Assembly: GCA_965267185.1 (NCBI GenBank)
Contig: OZ253937.1
Coordinates: 2,852,001-2,916,000, forward strand
DNA from: G965267185 sp965267185
GTDB taxonomy: Bacteria > Pseudomonadota > Alphaproteobacteria > UBA6615
DNA: 64,000 nucleotides
Direction: 5' to 3'
Each line of letters opens with the position of its first letter. Position 1 is the stretch's first letter. The notes below the pieces were generated by a model. That model worked only from the letters and a program-made list of their open reading frames with translations, had not been told where the DNA came from and searched no databases. Below, piece after piece: positions 8,692 through 17,617 of this stretch. A program made the translations under genes and the position numbers.

Positions 8692-9453
8692 ATGCCGCTC
8701 GGCCGCACGGATCCCGACAAACCGGTTTGCGTCGTCACTGGAGTCGGCGACGCAACCGGCGCGGCCATCGTCCGGCGGTTCGCCAAGAGCGGTTTCAGGG
8801 TCGCCATGATCGCCCGAAACGAAGAACGGCTCGAGCAGCTCGCCGACGAGGTACCCGGCGCCTACACCTATCCGTGCGATGTTGGCGACCTCGACGAGCT
8901 TGTCCGAACAGTCGACCAAATTAAGCGCGACCTTGGACCGGTCGAAGTACTGATACACAACGCAGTCGCCCATACGTTCGGTACGTTCCTCGACTCGGAC
9001 CCGGCCGAGCTCGAACGGAATTTCCGGGTCAACACCACCGCATTGTTATATCTGGCGCGTGCCGTGGCGCCGGACATGATCGAGGCCGGACACGGCGCAA
9101 TTATCGCTACCGGCAACACCGCCTCCCACCGCGGCGTGCCGAACTATGCGTTGTTCGCGCCGACAAAGGCAGCGCAGCGGGTTCTGTGCGAAGCGCTCGC
9201 GCGAAACCTCGGACCGAAGCGCGTTCACGTGGGCTACGTGACGATCGACGCGGCAATCGACGTAACGTGGCTGGGCGAGTCCGACGCCGAGCGCCCGAGC
9301 TGGTTGACTCCACCAGACGACTGGCCGTGGCCGCGCGAAGACTACTTCACCAAACCCAGCGCCATTGCCGACGAAGTGTTCCATATGGCCCACCAGGACC
9401 ACACCGCCTGGGCCTTCGAAACGACGATCCGCCCCTTCGCGGAGACATGGTGA
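8692..9453 (+). CDS. Atypical short-chain dehydrogenase/reductase (catalytic Tyr replaced by Phe)
   Basis: A 253-residue Rossmann-fold SDR. The nucleotide-binding turn VTGVGDATG (residues 15-23) and the acidic end CDVGD (62-66) are present, and IHNAVAH stands in for the usual NNAG. Where the classical Y-x3-K is expected the sequence is FAPTK (Phe155, Lys159); a Tyr occurs three residues earlier (Tyr152). The upstream Ser is also displaced (GNTAS). A subgroup of SDRs with this Phe exists, so it may be a genuine divergent enzyme or a non-catalytic binder. Third gene of the LysR-flanked operon. Confidence 0.85.
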   Translation: MPLGRTDPDKPVCVVTGVGDATGAAIVRRFAKSGFRVAMIARNEERLEQLADEVPGAYTYPCDVGDLDELVRTVDQIKRDLGPVEVLIHNAVAHTFGTFLDSDPAELERNFRVNTTALLYLARAVAPDMIEAGHGAIIATGNTASHRGVPNYALFAPTKAAQRVLCEALARNLGPKRVHVGYVTIDAAIDVTWLGESDAERPSWLTPPDDWPWPREDYFTKPSAIADEVFHMAHQDHTAWAFETTIRPFAETW

Positions 9454-9484
9454 GCCCGCCCGACAACGGCCAGGTGCAGGGTCG

Positions 9485-10093
9485 CTAAAGCAACGCGTGG
9501 ACGCGCCGGCGTAGCTCGGGCACCACTTCTTCCATGAACCAGGGGTTTTTGCGCTCCCACGCGGTGGTGCGCCAACTCGGGTGCGGCAGCGGCAAATAGT
9601 TCGGCAGAAAATCGCGCCAAGCGCGCACCGTATCGGTCATTGAACGCTTGGGTTTTACTGCGAGATAGTGATTTATCGCGTAGCTGCCGACTACCAGATG
9701 GAGTTCTACCGACGGCATTGCGGCTCTGACCCGGTCGTGCCACAGGGGCGCGCATTCGGGCCGCGGCGGCAGATCGCCGCCACGCTCGAACCGGCCGGGA
9801 TAGCAAAACCCCATGGGCAGCATGGCGAAACGCGACTCGTCGTAGAAAGTATCGCGGTCGACATCGAGCCAGCTCCGCAACCGGTCGCCAGATGGGTCGT
9901 TGAACGACAGGCCGGTCCGGTGAACAGCCGTACCCGGCGCTTGGCTCAAGATCATGATGCGCGCGCTGATGCTGCCCCGCACCACCGGCAGCGGACCCAG
10001 TGGCAAATGTTCCGCACACACCGTGCAAGCACGCACGTCGGCCAGCAGGCGCTCAAGAATCGCTTCGTCGCTTTCTTGTGCTTGCACGCTCAT
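9485..10093 (-). CDS. Uracil-DNA glycosylase superfamily protein with likely Fe-S cluster
   Basis: A 202-residue member of the UDG superfamily, base-excision enzymes removing uracil or related damaged bases from DNA. The catalytic motif is SQAPGTAVHRTGLSFNDPSG (about 50-69) and the DNA-binding motif is HPSWR near residue 167. Cysteines at 23, 26, 97 and 114 reproduce the C-x2-C ... C-x16-C spacing used by family 4/5 enzymes for a 4Fe-4S cluster. It overlaps the upstream sirtuin by 4 bp (ATGA), so the two are translationally coupled. Exact base specificity cannot be told. Confidence 0.85.
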   Translation of the reverse strand: MSVQAQESDEAILERLLADVRACTVCAEHLPLGPLPVVRGSISARIMILSQAPGTAVHRTGLSFNDPSGDRLRSWLDVDRDTFYDESRFAMLPMGFCYPGRFERGGDLPPRPECAPLWHDRVRAAMPSVELHLVVGSYAINHYLAVKPKRSMTDTVRAWRDFLPNYLPLPHPSWRTTAWERKNPWFMEEVVPELRRRVHALL

Positions 10094-10827
10094 TGGGCAG
10101 CGTGGGCGCGCAGGCTGTCGACAAAAGCCGGCACGATTTCAGTCGCCGGCCCGTAGCGGGCCTCGTGAAACAAGGTCGCGCCTTCGGATCGTTCGAGGTT
10201 TAGCTCGACGGTCTGCGCCCCCGCGCGGCGCGCTTCCTGCACAAACCCCGCCGCCGGGTAAACGTTTCCCGAGGTGCCGATGGAAATAAACAGCCCGCAC
10301 CGCCCCAACGCCGCCAGTATGCGGTCCATATGGAGCGGCATCTCGCCGAACCACACGACATGGGGCCGCATGCCGCCGGTTTCGCCGCAGTTGGCGCAAC
10401 TCATATCGACGCGCAAATCGTTGAGCCCACCGACAACATCGCCGCAATGGTGGCATTGAGATTTACTGAGTTCACCATGCATATGGATGAGGTTTTCCGT
10501 GCCGCCGCGCTCATGCAGATCGTCGATGTTCTGGCTAACCACCAAGACATCGCCGGGCCAGAATGCTTCCAGTTCGCCCAGTGCTTGGTGGGCGGCGTTC
10601 GGCACCACCGACGGGTCCATCATTTGCTCGCGGCGCACATTGTAGAAGCCGAGAACCCGTTCGGGGTCGCGGCGGAACGCATCGGGGGTGGCAACGTCTT
10701 CGATACGGTACTTGGCCCAGATACCGTCGGGATCGCGAAACGTCGCGAGCCCGGATTCCTTGGAAATACCGGCTCCGGTGAGGATAACGATCGAGTCGCT
10801 GGCGGTAACGTGTTCGAGAACGCTCAT
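10090..10827 (-). CDS. NAD-dependent protein deacylase, sirtuin (CobB type)
   Basis: Removes acyl groups from lysines, consuming NAD and releasing nicotinamide. The 245-residue protein has the NAD-binding GAGISKESGLATFR (18-31), QNIDDLHERGG, the catalytic His in HMHGE, and a zinc ribbon of two C-x2-C pairs (CHHC, CANC). In bacteria a natural target is acetyl-CoA synthetase; an acs gene lies far away at 46.7 kb. First gene of an overlapping pair with the uracil-DNA glycosylase. Confidence 0.95.
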   Translation of the reverse strand: MSVLEHVTASDSIVILTGAGISKESGLATFRDPDGIWAKYRIEDVATPDAFRRDPERVLGFYNVRREQMMDPSVVPNAAHQALGELEAFWPGDVLVVSQNIDDLHERGGTENLIHMHGELSKSQCHHCGDVVGGLNDLRVDMSCANCGETGGMRPHVVWFGEMPLHMDRILAALGRCGLFISIGTSGNVYPAAGFVQEARRAGAQTVELNLERSEGATLFHEARYGPATEIVPAFVDSLRAHAAQ

Positions 10828-10939
10828 GGCAGGGCACCAACGGATTTCCTATAGTTGAGGCGGCACCGTAGCGTCCGGCGCGCCACGGCGAAAGCCGGTG
10901 ATTCGTATGGCGCCGTCGTGTTACGCGGCGTCATAGAAA

Positions 10940-11479
10940 TCACCGCGCCAACGGATAGACCGCCTCGCTTACATAGACGGCCCCCGCCTTCCCGGTGCGG
11001 CTGGAATAGAGCACAAACCCATCGACCGGAATGGCCGGCAGCCCGAACCCTTCGTGGGTCGCGATAAATTCGCTGGCCGGCGCCTCACGGATGTTCTTGC
11101 ACCGCGCAAGCGTGACATGGGGATGAAACTTGCGGCCCTCCGGCGGCAGCCCTGCGTTCACACACACGGTTTCGATTTTCGCCTGCAGATGCGTGAGCGG
11201 CTCGGACTTTTCGAGCCCGGCCCACAGCGCCCGTACCCGGCCGCGCGAGCCGAACGTACCCAGATCCGCCAGCCGAATATCGAATGCCGGTGCGCTAACA
11301 CCCGAGAGCGCCACATCGATATCGGCGGCCATCGGCGGTTCTACCTCGCCGATGAACCGCAAAGTGACGTGCATGTTCTCCGGCGGTACCCAGCGGGCGT
11401 CCGGCAGCGGCACCCGCACGAGCGCCAGCCGCTCGCAGACGGCAGCGGGCAACGAAAGCGCCACGAAGAGTCGGATCAT
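10940..11479 (-). CDS. thpR: RNA 2',3'-cyclic phosphodiesterase (2H family, ThpR/LigT)
   Basis: A 179-residue 2H phosphoesterase with both catalytic tetrapeptides, HVTL in NMHVTLRFIGEV (about residues 37-48) and HVTL in KFHPHVTLAR (about 122-131). It opens 2',3'-cyclic phosphate ends of RNA and may ligate tRNA halves. It is the last gene of a minus-strand run tesA-FIST-thpR, 15 bp behind the FIST gene. Confidence 0.93.
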   Translation of the reverse strand: MIRLFVALSLPAAVCERLALVRVPLPDARWVPPENMHVTLRFIGEVEPPMAADIDVALSGVSAPAFDIRLADLGTFGSRGRVRALWAGLEKSEPLTHLQAKIETVCVNAGLPPEGRKFHPHVTLARCKNIREAPASEFIATHEGFGLPAIPVDGFVLYSSRTGKAGAVYVSEAVYPLAR

Positions 11480-11494
11480 CCGGCGGGTCCGTTG

Positions 11495-12643
11495 TCAGGC
11501 CTCGAGGAACAGGCTCAAAACGCCGGTATAGGTATAGAGCCGGCCATTGGATATTTCTCCGTTGCCGAAAAAGCCGACGACCGGCACGTCACCCAGGATC
11601 TCGCGGATCATCGCCAATTCCTGCGCGCCCGGACCGAACTGATTGGGGCCTCGCGCAATACAGCTGTGGTAGACACCGCCGCGAATGCCCGGTCCGATCC
11701 GTCCTTTTAAGGACTCGAGCATCCGCGCCATGTCTTCGACGGCACTGGTGCCGTCGCGCCGCACAAACATCACCTGATCGCCCTCGGTAAACGCCTCGCC
11801 GACGGCTAGCCACCCTTGGCTCGCATCGATCCCCATGAGGTTGCGCACCATATAGTCGCCGGTATCCGACCCTTGTACCGGCACGGCCGCGTGGATGTAG
11901 CCGACCACGCGCTGCAGATCGCGCGCCAGCAGGTCGCCGATATCTTCCTTGAACACATCGAGCGCGGGGCGGCCATCGAGCTCGGTGATAATGTCGCCTT
12001 CCATTGCCGTGATGCTATGCAGCGAACCGATCGGCGAACAGCCCTGGGTGAGACCGGTCGCGACCGGCACTGTCTCATTGAACAAAACACCCGACAGGCC
12101 GCCGCCCGTAGGCGCTCCGGCGATTTGGCCCGATGGGGTTGCGGCGCTCGTCAGTCCACCGACCAAGAAAGCCTCGGTCTTCTCGGCCAAACCCGGCACC
12201 AACGACAAAACACCGGCGCCCCGGGGATCGGCATGAACGATGGCAAATGGCGTGTGCTGATCGGTCATCCAATCTGAAAGCGGGCCCAAAGCGCTATCGC
12301 TGTTCTCCGGAGACGTGACGGACGGCATCAGACGGTAGCTGTCCGCCGGCAAGTCCAGCGCCATGATCGCTATCGCCGGCGTGTCGAAATACTCCATCCC
12401 GGTCGCACAAATCGCCGGCGCAACGGCACCGGTCCAGTCGTCAATGCCCGTGCGCAGACGCAAATGGGCGAGAATGTCTTCGATGTCACCAGCGAGGGGC
12501 TCAGTAACATAAAGCAAGCCAAGATTGGCCGCAGCCGAAGACCAATCATCGAGACAGTGATCGACCAGGCTTTGCCAGCCCTGCCACTGGCTGATCGGAC
12601 CATCTTTGGTCACGCCGGCATGGGCGTATAGGAACGACGTCAT
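11495..12643 (-). CDS. FIST domain sensory protein
   Basis: A 382-residue protein combining FIST N (about 35-220) and FIST C (about 225-360) domains, inferred small-ligand sensors found alone or in signalling proteins. Recognisable blocks are FLVGGLTSA, TQGCSPIG, ELDGRPALDVF and the C-terminal VVGFFGNGEI. No kinase, methyl-accepting or GGDEF output domain is attached, so it would act as a free-standing sensor or in a complex. It follows tesA by 21 bp. A sensory role is family inference. Confidence 0.9.
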   Translation of the reverse strand: MTSFLYAHAGVTKDGPISQWQGWQSLVDHCLDDWSSAAANLGLLYVTEPLAGDIEDILAHLRLRTGIDDWTGAVAPAICATGMEYFDTPAIAIMALDLPADSYRLMPSVTSPENSDSALGPLSDWMTDQHTPFAIVHADPRGAGVLSLVPGLAEKTEAFLVGGLTSAATPSGQIAGAPTGGGLSGVLFNETVPVATGLTQGCSPIGSLHSITAMEGDIITELDGRPALDVFKEDIGDLLARDLQRVVGYIHAAVPVQGSDTGDYMVRNLMGIDASQGWLAVGEAFTEGDQVMFVRRDGTSAVEDMARMLESLKGRIGPGIRGGVYHSCIARGPNQFGPGAQELAMIREILGDVPVVGFFGNGEISNGRLYTYTGVLSLFLEA

Positions 12644-12664
12644 TATGAGTTTCCAGTGACTGAG

Positions 12665-13300
12665 CTACTTAGCCTTCGGCTCTTGTTCAATATCGTTCAA
12701 GGCACGTAGCACAAACGGTGTTAATCGCTCGACAATGACACGAATACCCGCCGGATTGGGGTGAATGCCGTCCGCTTGATTGAATTCCGGTTGGGCCGCA
12801 ACGCCATCGAGAAAAAAGGGATAAAAGACGACTCCATGCCGTTCGGCAAGCCGTGGAAATACCGCCTTGAACGCGTCACCATACTCCCGGCCGAGATTCG
12901 GCGGCGCCAGCATACCCGTCAGCACCGCCGCAACGCCTTTGTCGGCCAAGCGGGTTAGGATCGCATCGAGATTGGCTTCCATATCCGCAGGATCGAGACC
13001 ACGCAAGCCGTCGTTGGAACCCAACTCGACAATCACCAGATCGGGAGTATCGGTGAGAACCCAGTCGAGGCGCGCCAACCCACCCGCCGACGTATCGCCC
13101 GATACGCCAGCGTTCACTACCCGGACGTTTACGTTAGCATCGCGCAAGGCGGCCTCGAGGCGCGCGGGGAACGACGCGTCCGCCGTAACGCCAAAACCCG
13201 CGGTGAGACTGTCGCCCAAGGCGACGATCACGGTCTCGTCATCCGCCGCCGCTGGTGTTCCGTATAAACTTAGGGAAAGGGCCGCCAAAGCCCACAGCAT
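12665..13300 (-). CDS. tesA: Arylesterase / GDSL lipase, TesA-like
   Basis: An SGNH hydrolase acting on acyl esters or thioesters in the periplasm. From the ATG at 13300 it is 211 residues, beginning with a signal peptide (MLWALAALSLSLYG, cleavage near AAA-DD). Catalytic blocks are GDSLTAGFG with the nucleophile Ser, the Asn in GSNDGLRG, and DGIHPN with Asp and His. The frame is open up to an ATG at 13456, which would overlap the divergent transporter gene; neither start has a good ribosome-binding site. The tesA / ybbA-ybbP divergent layout is the same as in E. coli. Confidence 0.9.
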   Translation of the reverse strand: MLWALAALSLSLYGTPAAADDETVIVALGDSLTAGFGVTADASFPARLEAALRDANVNVRVVNAGVSGDTSAGGLARLDWVLTDTPDLVIVELGSNDGLRGLDPADMEANLDAILTRLADKGVAAVLTGMLAPPNLGREYGDAFKAVFPRLAERHGVVFYPFFLDGVAAQPEFNQADGIHPNPAGIRVIVERLTPFVLRALNDIEQEPKAK

Positions 13301-13454
13301 TGCCGGTGTGGTAGCTACAACACGCTGTATCCTGGCGTAAACCGCATGAGGGCGATCGCTATTGATCGCGGCGCGGTGGCGGCCATATCGTGGGGTACCG
13401 CCTCTTTTTCGCCGCACAGCCTGAATACAGAAAAGAGAGAACAACCAGCGTGTC

Positions 13455-14186
13455 ATGATGGACTTGCCTGATCCGCAACCAGCGCCGCGCCGCGACGGCG
13501 CATCGACGAGCGAACCTATCGTTGAGTTAAGCGACGTTCATCTCCATTTGGCGAGCGCGGGCGGCGAGGTCAATATTTTACGCGGCCTCGACCTATCGGT
13601 CACCGCCGGAGAAACCATCGGAGTCGTCGGGCCGTCGGGATCGGGCAAGTCGACCATGATGATGGTAATCGCCGGCTTGGAGCGGCCGACCAGCGGATCG
13701 GTCCGGGTGGCCGGTAACGATTTGCCAGGGCTTGACGAGGACGCGCTGGCACTGTTCCGCCGACGCTCCGTCGGCATCGTCTTTCAGGCGTTCCACCTGG
13801 TGCCAACGATGACAGCGATTGAGAACGTCGCCGTGCCGCTCGAATTCGCCCGCATGGACGATGCGTTCGAGCAAGCCAAGACCAGCCTCGAGACCGTGGG
13901 ATTGGGGCATCGCCTCGCTCACTATCCGTCGCAACTATCGGGCGGCGAACAGCAGCGGGTCGCCATAGCCCGCGCCTTCGCGACCGAGCCCGACCTGCTG
14001 CTGGCCGACGAGCCGACCGGAAATTTGGATGGCGAAACCGGCGATCAGGTCATCGACATTCTGTTCGACCGGGCCGACCGGAGCGGCACCACGCTGTTGT
14101 TGATTACCCACGATCCGGCGATTGCCCAGCGGTGCAGCCGCGTGGTGCAATTACGCGACGGCCGCATCGTCGACCAGGGCCTATAG
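13455..14186 (+). CDS. ybbA: ABC transporter ATP-binding protein, YbbA/LolD type
   Basis: A 243-residue ATPase of the LolD/MacB class. Walker A is GPSGSGKST (59-67), the signature is LSGGEQQRVAIARA, Walker B runs into DEPTGNLD, and the switch His is in ITHDP. It pairs with the 850-residue FtsX-like permease that starts 5 bp downstream. Together with the divergent tesA gene this is the conserved tesA/ybbA/ybbP neighbourhood, whose proposed role is extraction or export of hydrophobic molecules. Confidence 0.94.
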   Translation: MMDLPDPQPAPRRDGASTSEPIVELSDVHLHLASAGGEVNILRGLDLSVTAGETIGVVGPSGSGKSTMMMVIAGLERPTSGSVRVAGNDLPGLDEDALALFRRRSVGIVFQAFHLVPTMTAIENVAVPLEFARMDDAFEQAKTSLETVGLGHRLAHYPSQLSGGEQQRVAIARAFATEPDLLLADEPTGNLDGETGDQVIDILFDRADRSGTTLLLITHDPAIAQRCSRVVQLRDGRIVDQGL

Positions 14187-14191
14187 CGCCC

Positions 14192-16744
14192 ATGAACGGC
14201 GACTCATCGGCAACGTGGGGGATGGCCTGGCGCCTGGCCCGCCGCGAACTGCGCAGCGGCGTGCGGGGGTTCCGTGTCTTTCTCGCCTGTCTCACGGTGG
14301 GCGTCGCTGCGATTGCCGCCGTCGGCTCAACATCGTCTGGGCTGACGGCGAGCCTGGCCAACGACGCGCGCGAAATCCTTGGCGGCGATGTCGCCGTGCG
14401 CTTGGTGCAGCGTCCCGCCAGTCAGGATGAAGAAGCGCATTTGGCGCGCGACGGCGCACTGTCGGGCACGGCCGAATTACGGGCAATGGCGCGCCCTGAT
14501 GGCGCCGGCCCGGATGGCGTGCGTGCCTTAGTCGAACTGAAGGCCGTCGACACGAACTACCCGCTCTACGGCACCCTCATCACAGAGCCCAGCGTGCCGC
14601 GCGCCCAACTACTGGCGCAGCGGGACGGTTTATGGGGCGCGGCCGTTGCCCCGAACTTGCTGGACCGGCTGGAGGCGCAGGTCGGCGACGTGCTGCAGAT
14701 CGGTGAGCGCCGGTTCGGCATTCGCGCCGTACTGACCCACGAACCAGACCGGTTGGCCGGGTCGGGCGTGTTCCTGCTCGGCCCGCGCGTGATGATCGAC
14801 CGCGCGGCGTTGGCTGAGACGGGCCTGGCCCAGCCGGGAAGCCTGATCTACTACACCTACCGGGTCGCTCTGCCGGAGACGACGGACTCTGGAGAGTGGA
14901 TCGCCGATCTCAACACAGCATTCCCAGATGGCGGGTGGCGGATTCGCCAGCTCGATGAAGCGGCACCGCAAATCCGCCGCCTGGTCGAAAGGGTTGAACT
15001 GTTTCTCACGTTTGTGGGCCTAACCGCGCTGCTTGTCGGCGGGGTCGGCGTCGCCAATGCGGTCAGCGCCTATCTCGAGGGCAAGACCGCCGTTATCGCA
15101 ACGCTGAAATGTTTGGGCGCCCCATCGGCGCTCATCGTGCGGACCTATTTGCTGCAGATACTCGTCTTGGCCGCGGTCGGAATCGCCGCCGGACTGATAC
15201 TCGGCGCGCTCGCGCCTTTTGCCGCGGCGAGCGCTATTGCGGCGTTTCTACCGGTGCCGGTGGCTATCGGTCTCTACCCCGCCGCGTTGTTGACCGCCGC
15301 GGTGTTCGGATTGCTTACGGCGCTGAGCTTTGGTCTATGGCCGGTGGCACGCGCAAGCCAGATCCCCGCCGGCAGCTTGTTCCGCAGCCTCGTTGCGCCG
15401 GCGGCGGTAAGGCCGCCCGTGATTTACATGCTCCTAACAGCAACAGGGCTGGCTGTTTTGGCCACGCTGGCGGTCGCGACCGCCGCCGATGCGCGCCTGG
15501 CGTTCTGGTTCGTCGGTGGCGCTGCGGCAACGATGCTAACCTTCCGCATCGTCGCCACGTCGATTGCCGCCGCCGCCCGGCGCGCCAAAAATCTCCGGCA
15601 ACCCTCAATCCGTCTGGCTGTTGCCGCGCTGCACCGGCCGGGAACGCCGACCCCGAGCGTCGTCCTGGCGCTGGGCTTGGGACTGTCGGTGCTGGTCACC
15701 ATCGCCCAGATCGACGGCAATCTGAGCCGGCAGATTCGCGAGGAACTGCCGAGCAATGCGCCCGCCTTCTTCTTTGTCGACTTGCAGCCCAGCCAGGTTA
15801 AACCGTTCGAGACCATCCTCACCGGCATTTCCGGTATCGAGAAAACTGTACAGGTGCCCATGCTACGCGGCCGCATTACCGGTATCGACGGTACCGCAGC
15901 CGAAAACGCCCCTATCGAAGCTGACGCGCGATGGGCCATCAGAGGCGACCGCGGCATCACGTGGAGTAAGGCGGCGCCGGAGAACAACACCATCGTTGCC
16001 GGCGAATGGTGGCCGGCCGATTATTCCGGGGCGCCCTTGGTCAGTCTCGACGCCTCCGTCGCGGCTGGATTCGGCGTCGATCTGGGAGATACATTGACCG
16101 TCAACGTACTGGGCCGGGAGTTCACTGCCACCATCGCCAATTTGCGGCATATCGATTGGCAGGCCCTGTCCATAAACTTCGTCATGGTGTTCTCACCCGG
16201 ATTTCTTGAGGCGGCGCCCCGCAGCCATATTGCCATCGTTCACGCCGACGCTGGCGCAGAGGCGGAGATCGAACGCAGCGTAACCAACGCCTTTAGTAAC
16301 GTCAGCGCAGTGCGGGTTCGCGACGCCCTAAACACCGCCAACGAGATCGTCACCGGGATTGGCTCGGCGGTACGGCTCGCCGCGCTCGTCGCCTTGGTCG
16401 CTGGAGTGTTGGTGCTCGCCGGCGCCATTGCCGCAAGTCACAGGCGGCGGGTCTATGACAGCGTTGTGCTCAAAGTGCTTGGCGCCACCCGGCGCAACGT
16501 ACTGACCATCTTTGTTCTCGAGTACGGCCTACTCGGCCTCGTAACCGCTTCGCTTGCTGCGGTCATCGGTTCGATCGCGGCGTGGGCCGTCTTGCGCTTC
16601 CTGATGAACATCGACTGGGTGCTGCTGCCGCAAACTCTCGCCGTTACGGTGATTGGAGCGACCGTGGTCATTCTCGCCATCGGCGTCGCCGGCACATGGC
16701 ACACGCTGAGTCAGAAAACAGCCCCTCTGCTGCGCAATGACTGA
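14192..16744 (+). CDS. ybbP: FtsX-like permease, YbbP type
   Basis: An 850-residue ABC3-type permease: one N-terminal membrane helix (VFLACLTVGVAAIAAVG), a large periplasmic domain, a membrane bundle (about 265-440), a second periplasmic domain and a second FtsX-like bundle at the C-terminus (from LAALVALVAGVLVLAGA). The double-bundle architecture is typical of YbbP and differs from single-bundle LolC/E. Both bundles contain the coupling block LKCLGAPS or LKVLGATR. The ATG at 14192 follows ybbA directly; an in-frame start inside ybbA is rejected. It overlaps the next gene by 8 bp. Confidence 0.93.
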   Translation: MNGDSSATWGMAWRLARRELRSGVRGFRVFLACLTVGVAAIAAVGSTSSGLTASLANDAREILGGDVAVRLVQRPASQDEEAHLARDGALSGTAELRAMARPDGAGPDGVRALVELKAVDTNYPLYGTLITEPSVPRAQLLAQRDGLWGAAVAPNLLDRLEAQVGDVLQIGERRFGIRAVLTHEPDRLAGSGVFLLGPRVMIDRAALAETGLAQPGSLIYYTYRVALPETTDSGEWIADLNTAFPDGGWRIRQLDEAAPQIRRLVERVELFLTFVGLTALLVGGVGVANAVSAYLEGKTAVIATLKCLGAPSALIVRTYLLQILVLAAVGIAAGLILGALAPFAAASAIAAFLPVPVAIGLYPAALLTAAVFGLLTALSFGLWPVARASQIPAGSLFRSLVAPAAVRPPVIYMLLTATGLAVLATLAVATAADARLAFWFVGGAAATMLTFRIVATSIAAAARRAKNLRQPSIRLAVAALHRPGTPTPSVVLALGLGLSVLVTIAQIDGNLSRQIREELPSNAPAFFFVDLQPSQVKPFETILTGISGIEKTVQVPMLRGRITGIDGTAAENAPIEADARWAIRGDRGITWSKAAPENNTIVAGEWWPADYSGAPLVSLDASVAAGFGVDLGDTLTVNVLGREFTATIANLRHIDWQALSINFVMVFSPGFLEAAPRSHIAIVHADAGAEAEIERSVTNAFSNVSAVRVRDALNTANEIVTGIGSAVRLAALVALVAGVLVLAGAIAASHRRRVYDSVVLKVLGATRRNVLTIFVLEYGLLGLVTASLAAVIGSIAAWAVLRFLMNIDWVLLPQTLAVTVIGATVVILAIGVAGTWHTLSQKTAPLLRND

Positions 16745-17474
16745 ACCGCGAAACGGCGGCATCGGGACCAGCCAGGATTCCGCCAATCGTGGCCTAACGG
16801 TCGTATACTTGCCGGTAGCGCTGGCGATTACGCTCGTGATCTCCGGTCTGTTTTCCTTCGCATTCAACCTCGGATTTACACCGCTACAGGTAACCCTGGG
16901 ACTGTTCATCGTCCTGGTGGCGGGGACAGCCGCGCTCACCGGACAGTTTCGCTGGTCGACCCAAGTGGGAACACGCCTCCTGTTGGCCCATATGAGTTTG
17001 GTGTGTTTGCTCGGCGGCGTCGCCGCCGCGCCGCCCGGCGAATTTCCCGAACTGATGCTGTGGAGCCTGGCGGCCATGGCTGCAGCCGCGGCCTGCACAA
17101 TTTTTATCGAAGTTTGGATCGCGGAAAAAATAGACGCCGCCGGCCCCTTCAGCCGCCGTCTAAACCGGGAAGCCGCCGGGGTGCTCATCTTGGCGTTGAC
17201 GCTTCTGCTGTGGCGCGGTGGCAAAGTCGATGGCTGGGTCATCGCCGCCGGAGCCATCCACTATGCGAGATTGATCCTTTTATTACTCTTGCCGGCGCTA
17301 GACCGAGTCGCGGCGCTCAACTGGCAACCCTACCTGCGCTTCGCCGCCATTATTGTGTTGGCCGCAGCGCTTACCCCGATTGCCCCCGCGGGTCTCGCCG
17401 CGGGCTTCGCCGCTGCGTCAATTACCGCGGCGCTTGTCGATATCGCGGTCGATTTGGACAAAGCCCGGTCATAA
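16737..17474 (+). CDS. Polytopic membrane protein of unknown function
   Basis: A 245-residue protein with about seven hydrophobic segments, starting with VVYLPVALAITLVISGLF after a polar 20-residue N-terminus. I do not recognise a family motif. It starts inside the last codons of ybbP (8 bp overlap, different frame), so it is translationally coupled to the transporter and may be a partner of it. The C-terminus (VDIAVDLDKARS) is cytosolic or periplasmic depending on helix count. Confidence 0.8.
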   Translation: MTEPRNGGIGTSQDSANRGLTVVYLPVALAITLVISGLFSFAFNLGFTPLQVTLGLFIVLVAGTAALTGQFRWSTQVGTRLLLAHMSLVCLLGGVAAAPPGEFPELMLWSLAAMAAAAACTIFIEVWIAEKIDAAGPFSRRLNREAAGVLILALTLLLWRGGKVDGWVIAAGAIHYARLILLLLLPALDRVAALNWQPYLRFAAIIVLAAALTPIAPAGLAAGFAAASITAALVDIAVDLDKARS

Positions 17475-17495
17475 AAATACTAGTTTTCAGAGACT

Positions 17496-17518
17496 TATCG
17501 ACATCCAATCACGATAAA
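17496..17518. promoter_or_regulatory. Inverted repeat upstream of the BI-1 gene
   Basis: TTATCG (17496-17501) and CGATAA (17513-17518) form a perfect 6-bp inverted repeat with an 11-bp spacer, 100 bp before the Bax-inhibitor gene. It could be a regulator site; no matching regulator is adjacent. Confidence 0.3.
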
Positions 17519-17617
17519 TCCAACCCTTCTTTGGTTGATTTTTGGCTGGCGAATACCCATATTTGGGCCGCAATACCGTCTTTGACGGATCGCTTGAACG
17601 GGAATGAAGAGGGATAC

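Noticed and set aside
17003..17617. An N-terminal extension of the BI-1 protein by about 205 residues
   Set aside because: The extension overlaps the preceding membrane-protein gene in another frame, lacks membrane character, and the true start at 17618 has a ribosome-binding site.
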